Positions 34,754 to 43,262 of a stretch of DNA of 56,526 nucleotides are shown here, one piece after another. The first letter of the stretch is position 1, and every line of letters starts with the position of its first letter. The stretch is from Clostridia bacterium. GTDB lineage: Bacteria > Bacillota > Clostridia > Christensenellales > Aristaeellaceae. The notes beneath the pieces are model-generated. The model searched no databases, was not told the origin of the DNA, and saw only the letters and a program-made list of their open reading frames with translations. The stretch covers positions 1 through 56,526 of the forward strand of contig JAFUFB010000014.1 in NCBI GenBank assembly GCA_017470145.1, read 5' to 3'. The position numbers were made by a program, and so were the translations under genes.

Positions 34754-35749
34754 ATGAGCGAAAATACAAAGAACAGCGAATTCTTTTCCATCCGGGATCT
34801 GAATGTGCAGTATAAGTCCGGCGACCAGACGGTTTATGCCGTGAACGGCGTCTCCTTTGACCTTGCCCCCGGAGAGACCCTGGGCCTGGTGGGGGAGACC
34901 GGCGCGGGCAAAACCACCATCGCCAAGTCCATCCTGCGCATCTTGCCCGAGCACGCGGTGAAAAAGATGGAGGGCGAGGTGCTGTACGAGGGCCAGGATA
35001 TCTTCCGGATGAACGATACCGAGCTGCGGAAGATCCGGGGCCATCAGATCTCCATGATCTTTCAGGATCCCATGACCGCGCTGAACCCTGTCAAGCGCGT
35101 GAATGAGCAGATCGCGGAAGGCTACATCCAGCACCATCACTGCACCAAGGCGGAAGCGGAGCAGCGGGCGGAGGAGATGCTGGAGCTGGTGGGCATCAGC
35201 AAGGACCGGGCGGGGGAGTATCCCCATCAGTTTTCCGGCGGCATGAAGCAGCGCGTGGTCATCGCCATGGCGCTGGCCTGTTCCCCCCGGCTGCTGATCG
35301 CGGATGAACCCACGACCGCGCTGGATGTGACCATTCAGGCCCAGGTGCTGGACCTGATCAAGCGCCTGCGGGACGAGCTGGGTACCTCCATGATCCTGAT
35401 TACCCACGATCTGGGCGTCGTCGCCGGCATCTGCGACCAGGTGGCGGTGATCTATGCCGGGCGGATCATTGAAAAGGGATCGAAGGCGGAAGTCTTCCGC
35501 CATCCGACCCATCCCTACACGATCGGGCTCTTCGGCGCGCTGCCGGACCTGAAAAAGGACGTGGAGCGGCTGAGCCCCATCGAAGGGCTGCCGCCGGATC
35601 CCACCGTGAAGACGGAGGGCTGCGCCTTCTATCCCCGGTGCGCAAGGCGCTGCGAAAAGTGCAAAACCTATGCCTATGAACCGACGAATCTGACAGATAC
35701 CCATATGATTCTCTGCTGCAATCCGGCGGGAGAGGAGGAAGCGAAATGA
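34754..35749 (+). CDS. ABC transporter ATP-binding protein, DppD/OppD type
   Basis: 331 residues. Walker [10 protein letters not shown] (about 52-60), signature FSGGMKQRV, Walker [13 protein letters not shown], and the OppD/F C-terminal Cys cluster ([14 protein letters not shown]) that can hold a 4Fe-4S cluster. Energises import with the DppF-type ATPase, whose start overlaps the stop. Confidence 0.9.
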   Translation: MSENTKNSEFFSIRDLNVQYKSGDQTVYAVNGVSFDLAPGETLGLVGETGAGKTTIAKSILRILPEHAVKKMEGEVLYEGQDIFRMNDTELRKIRGHQISMIFQDPMTALNPVKRVNEQIAEGYIQHHHCTKAEAEQRAEEMLELVGISKDRAGEYPHQFSGGMKQRVVIAMALACSPRLLIADEPTTALDVTIQAQVLDLIKRLRDELGTSMILITHDLGVVAGICDQVAVIYAGRIIEKGSKAEVFRHPTHPYTIGLFGALPDLKKDVERLSPIEGLPPDPTVKTEGCAFYPRCARRCEKCKTYAYEPTNLTDTHMILCCNPAGEEEAK

Positions 35750-36702
35750 GCAATCTGCTGGAGATTGAACATCTGAAGAAATACTTCAAAAGCGCCAGGG
35801 GCACGGTGCATGCGGTGGACGACGTCAACCTGACTATCGAGGAAGGGAAAACCGTCGGCCTTGTGGGCGAATCCGGATGCGGAAAATCCACCCTGGGCCG
35901 GACCATTGTCCATCTGCAGGAATCCACGGACGGCGTGATCCGCTTCGCGGGAAAGGACGTCACCCATCTGGACAAAAAGCAGATGCTGGAATTCCGGAAA
36001 AACGCGCAGATCATCTTCCAGGATCCCTATTCCTCCCTGGATCCCCGCCAGACCGTGCAGGACATCATTCAGGAGCCCCTGCGCCTGCTGACCGACATGG
36101 GAAAGGCGGAGATCGAAAAGAAGAGCGAGGAGCTGATGGACCTGGTGGGCATCGAGAAGCGGCTCCGCATGTCCTATCCCCATGAGCTGGACGGCGGACG
36201 CCGCCAGCGGGTGGGCATCGCCCGGGCGCTGGCGCTGAACCCGAAGTTCATCGTCTGCGACGAGCCGGTTTCCTCGCTGGACGTATCCATCCAGGCGCAG
36301 ATCCTGAACCTGCTGATGGACCTGCAGGATCAGCTGGGGCTGACGTATCTCTTCATTACCCATGACATGTCCGTGGTGCGGCACATCTCGGATTACATCT
36401 GCGTCATGTACCTGGGCCAGATGATCGAGAAGACGGATAAAAAGTCCCTCTTTGACAAGCCGCTGCATCCCTATACAAAGGCGCTGCTTTCCGCCATTCC
36501 GACCGTGGATATCGACGCGCAGCCGGAGCGGATTCAGCTGAAGGGGGAGATCAATTCTCCCATCGATCCCAAGCCGGGATGCCGCTTTGCCAAGCGCTGT
36601 CCCTACGCGCAGCACTGCTGCCATGAACCCGTGCCGCTGACGGAGGTCGAGCCCGGCCACTTCGTAGCCTGCCATCGGGTGAAAGAGATCAACCAGCTAT
36701 GA
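35746..36702 (+). CDS. ABC transporter ATP-binding protein, DppF/OppF type
   Basis: 318 residues. Walker [10 protein letters not shown], Walker [14 protein letters not shown]-terminal Cys cluster ([14 protein letters not shown]). The signature motif reads LDGGRRQRV where LSGGxxQR is usual, so the conserved Ser is Asp; the paired DppD-type ATPase keeps a standard motif, so one of the two ATP sites may be degenerate. Overlaps both neighbours by 4 bases. Confidence 0.88.
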   Translation: MSNLLEIEHLKKYFKSARGTVHAVDDVNLTIEEGKTVGLVGESGCGKSTLGRTIVHLQESTDGVIRFAGKDVTHLDKKQMLEFRKNAQIIFQDPYSSLDPRQTVQDIIQEPLRLLTDMGKAEIEKKSEELMDLVGIEKRLRMSYPHELDGGRRQRVGIARALALNPKFIVCDEPVSSLDVSIQAQILNLLMDLQDQLGLTYLFITHDMSVVRHISDYICVMYLGQMIEKTDKKSLFDKPLHPYTKALLSAIPTVDIDAQPERIQLKGEINSPIDPKPGCRFAKRCPYAQHCCHEPVPLTEVEPGHFVACHRVKEINQL

Positions 36703-37343
36703 GCAGGAAATCATGGGACAGCTTCGAAAAGCTGTATGCCAGGGTGGAAACCACCGATCCCCGCACCGGGAAGAAAAACGTCCGGTATGAATATCAGGGA
36801 TCATGGCATGTGCTGGCCAGTGGGGAAAAGACCCTGCGCCTGACCAAATGGATCTGCGGCGCGGCGCTGGCGGCGGACGCGCTGTGCCTCGGATGGGCGG
36901 GAACCCGGACCTCGGCGTTTAACCTGCTGGGCTGGACCTCCCTGCCCGTGGGGCTTGCGCTGGCCGCCTGGGTCTTTATTACCTGCGGCGTATTTCCCCT
37001 GCTGTTTTCCGGGAAAAAGTGGAAAAGCCCGGACCATGACAGGGCGAGCCTGTTCCTGCGGACTGCGACCCTGGCGGAGGCGGGGCTGATGGCCTTCGTA
37101 TTTCTGTACGGCATGGGATGGAAATGGCTGGGAGGCCACCCGGAGGAAAGCGCGCTGCCGCTGGTGGGATACCTGGGCGCGGGACTCTGCGCAATGATGA
37201 TCCGCCAGAGCTTCGGGAAGCTGGAATACCGGGTGGAGAAGCAGGACAGCGGGAGGACCGGCGCAGCCGGCACAGCAGATACAGCCACCCCGGAGAAGCC
37301 CGATCCCATGGCGATCTTTCGGCGGGAAGAGAAAGGAGAGTAA
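36699..37343 (+). CDS. Uncharacterised four-helix membrane protein in the importer operon
   Basis: 214 residues. Polar N-terminus (about 1-48), four hydrophobic segments (about 49-65, 73-104, 119-140, 150-165) and a charged C-terminus. No family recognised. The start overlaps dppF by 4 bases and the SDR gene starts 6 bases after its stop, so it is translated as part of the operon. An accessory to the transporter or a membrane anchor for the next protein are both possible. Confidence 0.6.
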   Translation: MSRKSWDSFEKLYARVETTDPRTGKKNVRYEYQGSWHVLASGEKTLRLTKWICGAALAADALCLGWAGTRTSAFNLLGWTSLPVGLALAAWVFITCGVFPLLFSGKKWKSPDHDRASLFLRTATLAEAGLMAFVFLYGMGWKWLGGHPEESALPLVGYLGAGLCAMMIRQSFGKLEYRVEKQDSGRTGAAGTADTATPEKPDPMAIFRREEKGE

Positions 37344-37349
37344 ACTGCA

Positions 37350-38156
37350 ATGATGTCCCTGAAAGGAAAAACCATGATTATCTCCGGAGCGTCGGGAGAC
37401 CGGCCGGATCCGACCGTGAATATGGCGCTGGAATGTGGAGCGAACGTCTGCTTCCTCAGCGGCAACCATGAGCGGGTGATTCAGGCGATGAAATATATCG
37501 ATCCGAAGTATAAGGACCATATTATCGGATTCGCCCAGAATCCTCAGTTCAAGCTGGAGCTGAACATGCGCCTGGCGCCGGAAATTTATAAAGAGGATTC
37601 CACCTCCCAGGACGTCCTGAAATGGATCTACGATTATTTCGGAAGCATTGATATCATGGTCCACGCTTCCGGCGGCGGGTTCTCCCGGTATACCATGGAG
37701 AACACAGAAAAGGACTACTGGCACCGGACAGCCACGATATCGGAAAACCTGTTCTTCAACACCATGTATGCCCTGCCCTATCTGGAAAAGAGCAAGAGCC
37801 CGGTGGTGATCAATGTGGTTTCGGACGATGGGTATCACGGCGGCTATTTTAACAATCCGGCCTGTGCCGCGGCCCGGGGCAGCGTGTTGACCCTGACCAA
37901 GGAAATGGCAAAGGAGCTGGCGCCCAAGGGCATTCGGGTGAACTGCGTCATGCATAGCTATATCGATGGGGATGGACCGGACGCCACCGCCATTTGGCTG
38001 ACGGAGGAGGAGCGGGAAAAAATCGTTTCCGCTACGCCCCTGCGCCGGCTGTGTACCCGGGAGGACATTGCTGGAATCATCAATTTCCTGGCCAGCGATG
38101 AAGCGTCCTTCATCACTGGGGCTGTGGTGCCGGTGAACGGGGGATTGACACTATAA
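37350..38156 (+). CDS. Short-chain dehydrogenase/reductase family protein lacking catalytic Tyr and Lys
   Basis: 268 residues with SDR fold features: first strand MIISGAS, HASGGG in the NNAG position (105-110), VVINVVSDDG with Ser158, IRVNCV (195-200) and the C-terminal FITGAVVPVNGG. The usual YxxxK reads C172-A-A-A-R176, so Tyr is Cys and Lys is Arg; the cofactor loop reads SGASGDRPDP instead of TGxxxGIG. It may be a non-redox SDR relative, a binding protein, or use other chemistry. Last gene of the importer operon, followed by a terminator. AAAGGAG precedes ATG 37350; 37353 is also possible. Confidence 0.75.
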   Translation: MMSLKGKTMIISGASGDRPDPTVNMALECGANVCFLSGNHERVIQAMKYIDPKYKDHIIGFAQNPQFKLELNMRLAPEIYKEDSTSQDVLKWIYDYFGSIDIMVHASGGGFSRYTMENTEKDYWHRTATISENLFFNTMYALPYLEKSKSPVVINVVSDDGYHGGYFNNPACAAARGSVLTLTKEMAKELAPKGIRVNCVMHSYIDGDGPDATAIWLTEEEREKIVSATPLRRLCTREDIAGIINFLASDEASFITGAVVPVNGGLTL

Positions 38157-38173
38157 GCCATCGGACGGAGATG

Positions 38174-38210
38174 AAAAGGGCCCGCATCGCGTTGGCGGCG
38201 GGCCTTTTCT
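38174..38210 (+). terminator. Intrinsic terminator of the importer operon
   Basis: AAAAGG(G)CCCGC pairs with GCGGGCCTTTT around a 9-12 base loop, ending in TTTTCT; 17 bases after the SDR stop codon. Confidence 0.75.
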
Positions 38211-38215
38211 CCCGC

Positions 38216-38244
38216 TTGCGGGGAAAGGAATCCTTTGATATACT
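38216..38244 (+). promoter_or_regulatory. Possible promoter of the LysR gene with a related half-element
   Basis: TTGCGG (38216-38221), 17 bases, TATACT (38239-38244). Inside the spacer GGAAAGGAATCC (38222-38233) is one base longer than the right half of the shared element, which would suit autorepression. Confidence 0.4.
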
Positions 38245-38336
38245 GACCTTGTGTAAAGCGGATGAATATTTTGGCCCTGCTGGAGGGAGACATATACCTT
38301 TCGAAACGACAGAGACGGAACAAAGGGGATGGCGAT

Positions 38337-39230
38337 ATGGAAATCTCAGTGCTGAGCGAGTTTGTGGAGCTGGCGAAATCCTGCAATTTTCAGATCACGG
38401 CGGATGATATGGCCCTGACGCAGTCCACCCTTTCCAAGCATATTCACAAGCTGGAGGAGGAATTGGGCGTCTCTCTGTTCGACCGAACCACCCGCAGCGT
38501 TACGCTGAATGCCTATGGAGAGCAGTATTTGATCTACGCCCGACAGATCTGCGAGATTCATGAGCAGAGCCTGGCCACGCTGGACAGCATGAAGCGCGGA
38601 AAAAAATATATCGTCAATATCGGCTTTATGGATAAGCACGGCATGTACGGGATTGTGGAAGCCATTTCTCAATTCAGCCGGCTGCATCCGGAAATCAAGG
38701 TGAATATCATCGAGCGGGAGGGCCATGATCTGAAGGGGATGCTGGATGCAGGCAAGGCGGACGTCATCTTTTACGCGGAAAAGGTGAACCCCAGGGAATA
38801 TCATGTGGCCCGCTTTACCACGGACCGATTGGTAGCAGTGGTGCCCAGCGGTCATGCCCTGGCGGAAATGGACGCCACGACGCTGCAGGAGCTGGCGAAG
38901 GAATCGTTGATTGAGCATAAGACCGTTCTGGAGATGCGGTTGATGGCGGAGGCCTGCAAAGAGGAAAAGGTATCCCTGGATTATGTAACCAGCATTTATC
39001 ATGCGTCCACCATCATGAAGATGATTCGAGAGGGAATTGGGGTCAGCATCATGAGCAGGGGCTGCGCCATGGAAAATGCCAGCGCGGATATGGTGGTTGT
39101 GCCCATCGTACCCAGCATTACCTTTGATATCAATGCGTTGAGCAATCGCGGCCAGAGCATGTCGTCCTCCGCGGATGTGTTTATTCGCTACATTCGGGAC
39201 TACTATGGGAAGGAAGTTCATTCGAAGTAG
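38337..39230 (+). CDS. LysR-family transcriptional regulator
   Basis: 297 residues from ATG 38337 (AAAGGGG upstream); a longer frame from 38262 is not needed, because the winged HTH starts right at MEISVLSEFVELAKSCNFQI and continues TLSKHIHKLEEELGVSLFDR (typical LTTR DNA-binding domain). The C-terminal two-lobed effector domain (about 90-290) would bind a small inducer. LysR regulators usually activate neighbouring catabolic genes. It lies between the importer operon and a secreted-protein gene, both preceded by the shared dyad, and is the best candidate regulator of the three-promoter set. Confidence 0.88.
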   Translation: MEISVLSEFVELAKSCNFQITADDMALTQSTLSKHIHKLEEELGVSLFDRTTRSVTLNAYGEQYLIYARQICEIHEQSLATLDSMKRGKKYIVNIGFMDKHGMYGIVEAISQFSRLHPEIKVNIIEREGHDLKGMLDAGKADVIFYAEKVNPREYHVARFTTDRLVAVVPSGHALAEMDATTLQELAKESLIEHKTVLEMRLMAEACKEEKVSLDYVTSIYHASTIMKMIREGIGVSIMSRGCAMENASADMVVVPIVPSITFDINALSNRGQSMSSSADVFIRYIRDYYGKEVHSK

Positions 39231-39259
39231 CGGGGCGGGACACAGAAGCGGATGGGAGG

Positions 39260-39282
39260 AAGCGGCGGGAGGCCGCTTTTTT
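39260..39282 (+). terminator. Intrinsic terminator of the LysR gene
   Basis: AAGCGGC (39260-39266), 5-base loop, GCCGCTT (39272-39278) and T4; ends just before the shared regulatory element. Confidence 0.75.
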
Positions 39283-39283
39283 C

Positions 39284-39348
39284 ATTCGAATTTGGAAAGA
39301 AAGGAGCAAAAAGAAGAATTGATTCTCGGGAAGATCATCCGCTAAAAT
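39284..39348 (+). promoter_or_regulatory. Third copy of the shared regulatory element plus promoter
   Basis: Element 39284-39304 (ATTCGAATTTGGAAAGAA...), 15 of 21 bases as at 26325. Then 14 bases, TTGATT (39319-39324), 18 bases, TAAAAT (39343-39348). GAATTGATTC at 39316-39325 overlaps the -35, exactly as at 31046. Confidence 0.55.
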
Positions 39349-39381
39349 TCAGATAAATTCAAACAAAGGAGGGTCTATCCC

Positions 39382-41475
39382 ATGAAGAAATGGTTTCTGG
39401 TACTTGCCATCGCGCTGGCCCTGATGCTGGCTTCTGGTGCGCTGGCGGATGTGACGGCCGTGCTCGCTGACGCGGGCCAGGCGGAGGAAGGCTTTGTGGC
39501 CATTGTGTCCTCGGAAGGGAAGGTATACAGCCAATTGGCGGTGGAAAGCTTCGCCAGTCTTATTCGGGAGAATGAGCTGGCGGAGGATGAAAGCATTGCC
39601 AAGGTCGCTGTGGTTCCCGCGGGAGAGCAGGAATATCCTTATCTGTATCCAGAAAATGAATGGCAGATTCGCGTCTATGAGGACGCCCTGCCAGCCTGGT
39701 ATACAGAAGAAACGGAAAGCGCGATTCTGGCGGCTTTCGAAGGGTGGAAGACACAGGCTTATTCAATCTTCGATCCCACGGTCATTCTGTCGCTGGTCAA
39801 TCCTCAGACGATTGAGGTAAGCGAGGCGGATGTTACGGAGGATATTCAGGCGGCGCTGGACAAATGGGCAGATGTGGACAGCAACTGGATGGTCTGCTAT
39901 GTGCGCAACGCAGTGCCTACCACGACCCAGGGCGCGGTGGGGAAATCCATCGCCAATGACGCCTGGAACTATGTAGTGAACATGGTTTGGACCCAGACAG
40001 GCGAGGATCTGGCGGGCCATTCCCAGGTGGACCTGATCGCTTCCTATATCGGCAGCGCGTTCCCGGGCATCAGCACCTGGGAAGGATATTTCGGCGCGGA
40101 GACCGGCTATCCCTTTGCTTCGGGCGCTAAGCTATTGGCTGCCGGCTTCCTGTACAATCATGGACTGGTGTCCGCAAAGCAGGTCAAGGAATTCGATGAA
40201 AAATATGATCCGGAGCAGTACAAGGATCTGACGGTGCTGGCCACGCCGCAGGAGAGCGACACTGGCAGCGCGTTCGCGGTGCTGGTGGACGAGGAAGGAA
40301 ATACTTACTGGTCCCTGGGGACGGATTATGTCAGCGGCCTGTACACGGAATTCAATCTGGATCCGACGAAGGTGGTAGCGCTGAATGTGGGCCCGAAGAA
40401 CGAAAGGCAAAACATCTCCGCAGGAACAACCTATACCGCGGAGGGCTGGATTGATCTGGGGAATGGATATTTTGCTACGGGCGCCTGGGAAACCCCTGAA
40501 GCTGAGAAGCCTGATTTCTTCCAAGCGGACGGTACTGCCAATTGGAAAATGAACGAGGATGGTTCCGTTGAACCAGCCGGCGAGGATATGACGGCGCCTG
40601 GCGCGACGGTTAATCCTGGAAAGTATACCTATGCTCAGGAGGATGGCACCAACTGGGAGCTGATGCTCTCCGGAAACGGATCCTGCCGCTTGACTGTGAG
40701 CACGGCAGCGGAGCGGGAGGAAGCTGCCGCCAAGCAGGCGGAACAGGCAGCCGCGCCGAGAACAACCTATTTCAACGTGATGCCGCCCATGACCGAGGTG
40801 AAGTCAATTGGCCCGGTGCCGGCCTGGTATGACGAGAAGAAGGAAGCCACGGATGAAGCCGCTAAGGTAGCCTTTGCGGATTGGCAAAAGCAGATTGTGG
40901 AATTGGTGGATGTGGACGCCCTCAATGGAACCATGAAGGGCCTGAGCCTGGATTTCGCCACGGAACTCAGCGATGAAGTGATGGCCAATTTCAAGGAATG
41001 GGTTCGGATCTGGAACGAGGATGCTGTGGCGGGCAGTATCAATATCAGCATCAGCACGCTGGGATACAAGGCGGTTGGACCGAGCGTGTGGAATGTGATG
41101 GATGACACTGTGCTGGCCAATTATAAGAGCATGGATCATGAGGGGTGCCCTGGCCCCACGACTAGCCCCTCTATCGCGGCTTACGCGCTGGCTACCTATG
41201 GGAAGGTGATTGACGCCGCTACGGATGATTATATGGGATCTACCATGAACGACGTGTATTCTGCTCATGTGGGAAGCTTCATTCGCGGATTGCTGGAGGA
41301 TGAAAACGGAGAGTATGTGTACGCCGTGGCCAACCGACTGTGGGAAGATGGAACGATTCCGTTCTTCGACGGCGAATATTGGTACCTGGTAAGCGGCCCG
41401 GACTTTAACCCGGACGGCAATCCGGCGGTAGAGGTCATCTATTCTGCCACACCGGCAGAATTGCTGGCGGAGTAA
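39382..41475 (+). CDS. Large secreted protein with an internal duplication, function unknown
   Basis: 697 residues with a signal peptide (MKKWFLVLAIALALMLASGALA). Two related blocks are visible: about 105-290, starting ALPAWYTEETESAILAAFEG, and about 475-680, starting PVPAWYDEKKEATDEAAKVA; each goes on with a DVD...NW or IWNED segment, a TTQGAVG or GPSVW part, and a YxGS/HVGS stretch. Between them lies a beta-rich part (GKYTYAQEDGTNWELMLSG). No sortase motif or TM anchor. No family recognised. Its promoter carries the shared element, so it should be induced with the PhlG operon; binding of an extracellular substrate is a guess. Confidence 0.65.
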   Translation: MKKWFLVLAIALALMLASGALADVTAVLADAGQAEEGFVAIVSSEGKVYSQLAVESFASLIRENELAEDESIAKVAVVPAGEQEYPYLYPENEWQIRVYEDALPAWYTEETESAILAAFEGWKTQAYSIFDPTVILSLVNPQTIEVSEADVTEDIQAALDKWADVDSNWMVCYVRNAVPTTTQGAVGKSIANDAWNYVVNMVWTQTGEDLAGHSQVDLIASYIGSAFPGISTWEGYFGAETGYPFASGAKLLAAGFLYNHGLVSAKQVKEFDEKYDPEQYKDLTVLATPQESDTGSAFAVLVDEEGNTYWSLGTDYVSGLYTEFNLDPTKVVALNVGPKNERQNISAGTTYTAEGWIDLGNGYFATGAWETPEAEKPDFFQADGTANWKMNEDGSVEPAGEDMTAPGATVNPGKYTYAQEDGTNWELMLSGNGSCRLTVSTAAEREEAAAKQAEQAAAPRTTYFNVMPPMTEVKSIGPVPAWYDEKKEATDEAAKVAFADWQKQIVELVDVDALNGTMKGLSLDFATELSDEVMANFKEWVRIWNEDAVAGSINISISTLGYKAVGPSVWNVMDDTVLANYKSMDHEGCPGPTTSPSIAAYALATYGKVIDAATDDYMGSTMNDVYSAHVGSFIRGLLEDENGEYVYAVANRLWEDGTIPFFDGEYWYLVSGPDFNPDGNPAVEVIYSATPAELLAE

Positions 41476-41499
41476 ATCCGCTCCGGAATCCATTTTGCG

Positions 41500-41528
41500 G
41501 GGCGCCTTCTTGGAGAAGGCGCCCTTTT
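41500..41528 (+). terminator. Intrinsic terminator of the secreted-protein gene
   Basis: GGGCGCCTTCT pairs with AGAAGGCGCCC around a 3-base loop, followed by TTTT. Confidence 0.8.
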
Positions 41529-41595
41529 CGTGGTGTGGCGGCACGGGAGAAAGCTGGATTGTTGGAAGAGCAGGGAAAAATCACAAGCTTTGCCC

Positions 41596-41623
41596 TTGAC
41601 TTCCCTTTCTGTTTCGGTAAAAT
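41596..41623 (+). promoter_or_regulatory. Promoter of the second MATE gene
   Basis: TTGACT (41596-41601), 16-base spacer, TAAAAT (41618-41623); about 35 bases before the GTG start. Confidence 0.65.
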
Positions 41624-41658
41624 AGGCGGGTATCGATTTTCCAGGAGGAAATTTCTCC

Positions 41659-43044
41659 GTGCTGAAGCGCTTCATTGGTTCCCGAGCTTTCTATCGATCT
41701 GTGCTGACCCTGCTGATTCCCATCATCGTGCAGCAATTTATTACCAATTTCGTGTCCCTGCTGGACAATGTGATGGTGGGCAGCCTGGGGACGGAGGCGA
41801 TTTCCGCCGCGTCCATCGCCAATACGGTGCTGAATGTGTTCATGCTGTCCATCTTCGGCGGCCTCAGCGGCATCAGCATCTATGGCGCCCAGTTCTACGG
41901 CAAAGGGGACATGGAGGGCATGCGACATGCTTTCCGGCTGAAGATGTGCTTCAGCGTCCTGCTGTCCATGATAGGGATCATCATTTATGCCACCTTCGGG
42001 GAGGGCTTCATTCGCAGCTTCCTGCAGGGGGAAAGCAATGGGGGAGACCTGGTCCTGACCCTGCGGGAGGGCCGGGCTTATCTGATGATCATGCTGTGGG
42101 GGCAGCTGCCCTTTGCCATCGTTCAAGCCTATGCCAGCACCCTGCGGGAGAGCGGGGAGACAGTGGTGCCCATGGTGGCGGGGATCTGTGCCATTGCCAC
42201 CAATCTGTTTCTGAACTGGGTGTTGATCTTTGGCCATCTGGGAGCGCCGGCGCTGGGGGTTCAGGGCGCAGCCATCGCCACGGTGGTCTCCCGATATGTG
42301 GAGCTGGCCATTGTGGTGGGTTACGCCCATCGGCATACGGAGAAGTATCCTTATATGAAAGGCGTGTATCACAGCCTGCGGGTGCCGATGCCCCTGATTC
42401 GCCGGGTGATTCCTACGGGGACGCCGCTGCTGGTGAATGAGATCCTGTGGTCCCTGGGCATGACGCTGATCAATCAGTTCTATTCCAGCCGGGGGCTGAA
42501 CGCCGTAGCAGCCCTGAACATTACGGGCACGGCCTGGAACCTGTTCTGCGTCATCATGTTCGCCATGGGCAGCGCGGTTTCCATCATGGTGGGCCAGCGG
42601 CTGGGGGCGGGCAACCTGGAGGAGGCCCGGGAGGTGGATCGGCAGCTGGTTTTCCTGACGGAGGTGATCCATGTGATCATTGGGCTGGCCATGATCCTGG
42701 CGGCGCCCTATGTTCCCCGGCTGTACAATGTGGGGGAAGAGGTGCGGGATTTGACCCGTCAGCTGCTGATCATCGCTGGGCTCTCCCTGCCGCTGCATTC
42801 CTTTGCCCATGTGTGCTATTTCACCATCCGCTCCGGCGGCAAGACGGTGATCACCTTCCTGTTCGATGCGGTGTATACCTGGGTGGTGACGGTGCTGCTG
42901 GCCTTCCTGCTGACCCGGTTTACGGATCTTACCATCGTGCAGATCTATTTCTGTGTCCAGTTTATTGACATCATCAAACTGATCATTGGGCTGCTGATGC
43001 TGCGCAGCGATTTCTGGGCCCAGAATGTGGTGTCGGATATCTGA
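41659..43044 (+). CDS. MATE family efflux transporter, second copy
   Basis: 461 residues, about 12 membrane helices (LTLLIPIIVQQFITNFVSLLDNVMVGSLG at the start; GTPLLVNEILWSLGMTLINQFYSSRG opening the second half). Starts with GTG 41659 after CCAGGAGG, 9-base spacing. Distinct from the MATE gene at 26436: it belongs to the branch with VSLLDNVMVG rather than YNLVDTYFV. Own promoter; function as cation- or proton-coupled drug/metabolite exporter. Confidence 0.9.
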   Translation: MLKRFIGSRAFYRSVLTLLIPIIVQQFITNFVSLLDNVMVGSLGTEAISAASIANTVLNVFMLSIFGGLSGISIYGAQFYGKGDMEGMRHAFRLKMCFSVLLSMIGIIIYATFGEGFIRSFLQGESNGGDLVLTLREGRAYLMIMLWGQLPFAIVQAYASTLRESGETVVPMVAGICAIATNLFLNWVLIFGHLGAPALGVQGAAIATVVSRYVELAIVVGYAHRHTEKYPYMKGVYHSLRVPMPLIRRVIPTGTPLLVNEILWSLGMTLINQFYSSRGLNAVAALNITGTAWNLFCVIMFAMGSAVSIMVGQRLGAGNLEEAREVDRQLVFLTEVIHVIIGLAMILAAPYVPRLYNVGEEVRDLTRQLLIIAGLSLPLHSFAHVCYFTIRSGGKTVITFLFDAVYTWVVTVLLAFLLTRFTDLTIVQIYFCVQFIDIIKLIIGLLMLRSDFWAQNVVSDI

Positions 43045-43178
43045 GAAAACCCTGGGACAGGAAGTCTCCGAAATACGTCGCAAGATTAATCTGGGAAAAG
43101 AATGGACAAAAGAGACAAACTCGAAAATTTAACACTGTAAAGCAATAAAAAAATACAGGAAAGAAACAATAAAATCGC

Positions 43179-43207
43179 TTTACGCGGGGTTTTTGCGTGA
43201 GTATAAT
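43179..43207 (+). promoter_or_regulatory. Promoter of the branched-chain amino-acid transport operon
   Basis: TTTACG (43179-43184), 17-base spacer, perfect TATAAT (43202-43207). Confidence 0.65.
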
Positions 43208-43262
43208 GGCGCGGTAAATCCCTTTGGATTTATATATTACATTTCGGATGGAGGAAAACAAG

